DNA of 64,000 bases, taken from positions 124,001-188,000 of the forward strand of contig CAYIYM010000001.1 of NCBI GenBank assembly GCA_964367685.1. The letters are read 5' to 3'. How positions within the stretch are numbered: the first letter of the stretch is position 1; each line of letters opens with the position of its first letter. Source of the stretch: CAUPWF01 sp964367685. GTDB taxonomy: Bacteria; Bacillota; Clostridia; Lachnospirales; Lachnospiraceae. Shown one piece after another: positions 61,051 through 64,000 of this stretch. The position numbers and the translations under genes are program-made. Below the pieces are notes generated by a model. The model saw only the letters and a program-made list of their open reading frames with translations, did no database searches and was not told the DNA's origin.

Positions 61051-63039
61051 TTAATCATCTCGTTGTAATAATTGTTGTTTAATTTCAATCAATTGATCCC
61101 TAAGCTCGGCCGCCAATTCGAAATTCAATTCAGAAGCCGCCTTCTTCATCTGTTTCTCCATCTGCTTTCGTGCTTTTTCCAATTCTTTTTTACTCATTGC
61201 TTCTGGATCCATGCCATTTGTATGATCTTTTTCAGACACCTTCGTAGAAATTGCGATTAAATCTCTGACCGCTTTTTTTATGGTAGTTGGCGTAATACCA
61301 TGTGCTTCATTATAAGCTTGTTGCACAGCTCTACGTCGTTTTGTTTCATCAATAGCTAATTGCATTGAATCTGTAATTTTATCTGCATACATAATTACGT
61401 GACCGTCAGCATTTCTTGCCGCTCGACCAATTGTTTGAATCAATGAAGTTTCCGATCGGAGGAATCCCTCTTTATCTGCATCTAATATTGCAACCAAGGT
61501 AATTTCTGGAATATCCAATCCTTCTCTAAGTAAATTAATACCTACTAATACATCAAATACATCTAATCTCATATCTCGAATGATTTCTGTTCGCTCTAGT
61601 GTATCAATATCTGAATGCAAATATTTAATTCTAATTCCGACTTCCCTCATGTAATCCGTTAAATCTTCCGCCATTCTCTTCGTCAATGTCGTAATTAACA
61701 CCTTATTCTTATTGGCAATCTCTTTCTTTACTTCCATCAACAAATCGTCTATCTGACCTTTAACTGGTCGCACCTCTACTTCCGGGTCCAAAAGTCCTGT
61801 AGGACGAATCACTTGCTCCGCTCGAAGCATTTCATGTTCAAGTTCATACTTTCCTGGCGTAGCCGATACAAAGAGCACCTGATCTATCTTCTCTTCAAAC
61901 TCTCCAAAATTTAATGGTCTATTATCTTTTGCGGATGGTAATCGAAAGCCAAAATCTACAAGGTTTGATTTTCTAGCTTGATCACCAGAATACATCCCGC
62001 CGATTTGTGGAATTGTCTTATGAGATTCGTCAATTAGAATTAGAAATTCATCTGGAAAGTAGTCGATTAAAGTTTGGGGCGGTTCCCCTGCTTTGGTTCC
62101 AATTAAATGTCTTGAATAATTTTCAATTCCAGAACAAAATCCTGTTTCTTTCATCATTTCGACATCGAAATTGGTACGTTCTTCAATCCGTTGTGCTTCA
62201 ATTAGCTTGTCGCATTTCTTAAATTCAATAATTCGATCCTTCAATTCTAACTCAATAGCCTCTGTTGCACGCAACATTTTATCTTGCGCCACTACATAAT
62301 GTGAGGCCGGATAGATAGCTACATGATCCAACTGAATTTTCATTTCTCCTGTTAGTGCATCGATTTCTACAATACGTTCCACTTCGTCTCCAAAGAATTC
62401 CACACGAAATGCGATTGTTTCAGAATATGCTGGAAAAATATCAATGACATCTCCTTGTACACGAAATGTCCCTCTATGAAAATCCATTTCATTCCTCTCA
62501 TATTGAATATCTATTAACTTTCTCACCACATCATCTCTATCTTTTTCCATTCCAGGACGAAGGGATATTACCATTTCATGATAATCTATTGGACTTCCAA
62601 GTCCATAAATACATGAAACACTAGCAATTATAATTACATCTTCACGCTCAGCAAGGGCTGCAGTTGCAGAATGGCGTAATTTATCGATTTCATCATTGAT
62701 TGATGAATCTTTCGCAATATACGTATCCGAGGAAGGAACATAAGCTTCCGGCTGATAGTAGTCATAGTAGGAAACAAAATATTCCACCCTATTATTCGGA
62801 AAAAATTCCTTAAACTCACCGTAGAGTTGCGCCGCCAATGTTTTATTGTGTGCGATAATTAATGTAGGTTTGTTCAATTCATTAATTATATTTGCCATTG
62901 TAAATGTTTTACCAGACCCTGTAACTCCTAATAATGTTTGGCATTGGTTCCCTTCCTTAAACCCAGACACTAGCTCCTTGATCGCTAAAGGTTGATCTCC
63001 TGTTGGATCAAATTCTGATTGTAACTGAAAAATCCCCAT
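61051..63039 (-). CDS. uvrB: UvrABC excinuclease subunit B
   Basis: A 662-aa helicase-like damage verifier. Walker A GVTGSGKTF at 39-47, the beta-hairpin VSYYDYYQPEAYVP used for strand probing, DESHKT, GINLLREGLDIPE, QTIGRAARN and a C-terminal UVR domain (ELEKARKQMEKQMKKAASELNFELAAELRDQL region). First gene of uvrBA, with a promoter and a LexA-like box upstream. Confidence 0.98.
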   Translation of the reverse strand: MGIFQLQSEFDPTGDQPLAIKELVSGFKEGNQCQTLLGVTGSGKTFTMANIINELNKPTLIIAHNKTLAAQLYGEFKEFFPNNRVEYFVSYYDYYQPEAYVPSSDTYIAKDSSINDEIDKLRHSATAALAEREDVIIIASVSCIYGLGSPIDYHEMVISLRPGMEKDRDDVVRKLIDIQYERNEMDFHRGTFRVQGDVIDIFPAYSETIAFRVEFFGDEVERIVEIDALTGEMKIQLDHVAIYPASHYVVAQDKMLRATEAIELELKDRIIEFKKCDKLIEAQRIEERTNFDVEMMKETGFCSGIENYSRHLIGTKAGEPPQTLIDYFPDEFLILIDESHKTIPQIGGMYSGDQARKSNLVDFGFRLPSAKDNRPLNFGEFEEKIDQVLFVSATPGKYELEHEMLRAEQVIRPTGLLDPEVEVRPVKGQIDDLLMEVKKEIANKNKVLITTLTKRMAEDLTDYMREVGIRIKYLHSDIDTLERTEIIRDMRLDVFDVLVGINLLREGLDIPEITLVAILDADKEGFLRSETSLIQTIGRAARNADGHVIMYADKITDSMQLAIDETKRRRAVQQAYNEAHGITPTTIKKAVRDLIAISTKVSEKDHTNGMDPEAMSKKELEKARKQMEKQMKKAASELNFELAAELRDQLIEIKQQLLQRDD

Positions 63040-63071
63040 AAATTTATCGCCTCCTTTTCATATGATACTGA

Positions 63072-63100
63072 ATTATAACACACTCATTCTTCTATTGCAA
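63072..63100 (-). promoter_or_regulatory. uvrBA promoter
   Basis: Minus strand: TTGCAA (63100-63095, 4/6), 17 bases, perfect TATAAT (63077-63072), 33 bases before uvrB. Confidence 0.7.
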
Positions 63101-63109
63101 TCTAACAAA

Positions 63110-63123
63110 CGTACATTTGTTCG
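63110..63123 (-). promoter_or_regulatory. LexA-like SOS box upstream of uvrBA
   Basis: Minus-strand CGAACAAATGTACG matches 13 of 14 positions of the Gram-positive LexA consensus CGAACRNRYGTTYG. It starts 10 bases upstream of the -35 element. Confidence 0.65.
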
Positions 63124-63138
63124 CCTTAATCAATAAAT

Positions 63139-63183
63139 AAGAGGCATTGCAATTAGATAGTCATCTACATCACAACACCTCTT
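63139..63183 (-). terminator. Terminator after the symporter gene
   Basis: A 15-bp stem with several G-T pairs (AAGAGGTGTTGTGAT against ATTGCAATGCCTCTT), followed on the minus strand by ATTTATTG; U-tract modest. Confidence 0.65.
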
Positions 63184-63221
63184 ACTGGTATACGATTATT
63201 TTCTTTTAATTCTTTACTTCT

Positions 63222-64000
63222 TTAATTCTTTGCTTCTTTAATTACTGGGATTGGAGTTGTATCCTTCTCATCAAGATTATTGATATACTTCTTAGTTTCA
63301 GCAACAATAACATTTGACAATAATAATACCGCTACTAAGTTAGGAATTGCCATAAGCGCATTTAATGTATCCGCCACTACCCAAACCAAATCAAGATCGA
63401 TTACAGGTGCGATTGCTGCAACTGCAATATATATAATTCTGTAAGGAATGATTCCCTTTTTCTTTGCAAAATATTCCACGCAACGCTCACCATAGTATGC
63501 CCATCCTAATACTGTTGAATAAGCAAAGGCAATAATACCAACTGTTAGTACGATTGGTCCAACAATTGGAATTGCACTAAAAGCAAGTGTTGTTAATACT
63601 CCACCATTATCAATTGATTGTACATCAATATTTGGATTTTTCATAATTGTTGTAACAAGAACTAATCCTGTCATTGCACAAACAACAACTGTATCCCAGA
63701 ATGTTCCTGTAGAAGCAACTAATGCTTGGCGAACTGGGTTTCTTGTTTGTGCCGCTGCCGATGCAATCGGTGCAGAACCAAGTCCAGATTCATTTGAGAA
63801 TAATCCACGAGCAACTCCAAATCGAATTGCCATTGCAATACCATTACCTACTAAACCACCAGCTACAGCACCTTTTGTAAATGCCAATTGAAAGATAGCT
63901 CCAAGTGCTGGAATAATGTAATCATAGTTCATAACTAAAATAATTAAGCAGCAAAACACATAGAAGAAAGCCATAAGTGGTACTAATTTCTCACACACTT
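63222..64000 (-). CDS. Sodium/alanine symporter (AGCS family), 5' part off window
   Basis: About 259 residues from the C-terminal part of an alanine or glycine:cation symporter. Visible are the AGCS-type segment FGVARGLFSNESGLGSAPIASAAAQT, the membrane segments around TFWDTVVVCAMTGLVLV and YSTVLGWAYYGERCVEYF, and a short charged C terminus. Full members are about 450-480 aa, so roughly the first 200 residues lie past the right edge. It is the probable last gene of its unit, followed by a terminator. Confidence 0.93.
   Translation of the reverse strand, partial: VCEKLVPLMAFFYVFCCLIILVMNYDYIIPALGAIFQLAFTKGAVAGGLVGNGIAMAIRFGVARGLFSNESGLGSAPIASAAAQTRNPVRQALVASTGTFWDTVVVCAMTGLVLVTTIMKNPNIDVQSIDNGGVLTTLAFSAIPIVGPIVLTVGIIAFAYSTVLGWAYYGERCVEYFAKKKGIIPYRIIYIAVAAIAPVIDLDLVWVVADTLNALMAIPNLVAVLLLSNVIVAETKKYINNLDEKDTTPIPVIKEAKN

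Overview
The window is about 64 kb of AT-rich chromosomal DNA from a low-GC Firmicute, almost certainly class Clostridia and most likely a Lachnospiraceae-type organism. This rests on gene content rather than a database search: a SCIFF peptide with its radical SAM maturase, a fused SecDF, a short-form HisG with HisZ, HemZ, a DegV protein, CdaA/CdaR and a FtsZ that starts at TTG in front of a Leu-Glu-Ile-Lys sequence. Nearly everything is on the minus strand. Only a sugar-kinase-like gene with its AraC neighbour (1433-3475) and yqeY (26554-27000) are on the plus strand. No prophage, insertion sequence or CRISPR array is visible. Neither edge falls between genes: nfo is cut on the left and an alanine/sodium symporter on the right.

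Layout (minus strand unless stated). 1-1225: end of nfo, a small DUF1294-like gene and two identical tRNA-Gly(GCC) genes. 1433-3475 (+): NahK-like kinase and AraC regulator. 3523-11018: complete-looking histidine operon hisZGDCBHAFIE, without a histidinol-phosphatase. 11187-20719: aspS, hisS (an archaeal/eukaryotic-type HisRS), hemZ, an MBL hydrolase, relA and recJ. 20875-24642: scfA (SCIFF, 47 aa), scfB and secDF. 24798-33488: DMT permease, HAD phosphatase, yqeY (+), a PrsA-like lipoprotein broken by a 100-N assembly gap, mfd, pth, a small acidic protein and a second HAD phosphatase.

33658-42345 is a reduced dcw division cluster in three transcription blocks: mraZ-rsmH-ftsL-pbp, then mraY-murD-ftsQ, then ftsZ. 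murE, murF, murG and ftsA are absent and the ftsW homologue is displaced to 43947-45143. The mraZ promoter is followed by four 10-bp-spaced MraZ boxes. 42599-48175 holds a small membrane protein, degV, ftsW, a GH3-like protein that has lost its catalytic core, a FabG-like SDR and htrA.

48332-57000 is one tightly packed run: recD2-comF-two membrane proteins-cdaA-cdaR-HPr-small membrane protein-cohesin-like membrane protein with an Asp/Tyr-rich tail. It links c-di-AMP synthesis, a phosphocarrier and an envelope protein. mreB, uvrA and uvrB follow, with a LexA-like box upstream of uvrBA.

The 100-N gap at 27191-27290 is flanked by an exact 55-bp duplicate. Collapsing it restores a single reading frame, so the gap is very probably an unmerged contig overlap. 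No wholly new multi-gene system is evident. The most interesting loci are the SCIFF cassette with its intercistronic hairpin, the MraZ operator array with an adjoining palindrome, the GH3 pseudoenzyme, the HisRS type and the cdaAR-HPr-cohesin operon.
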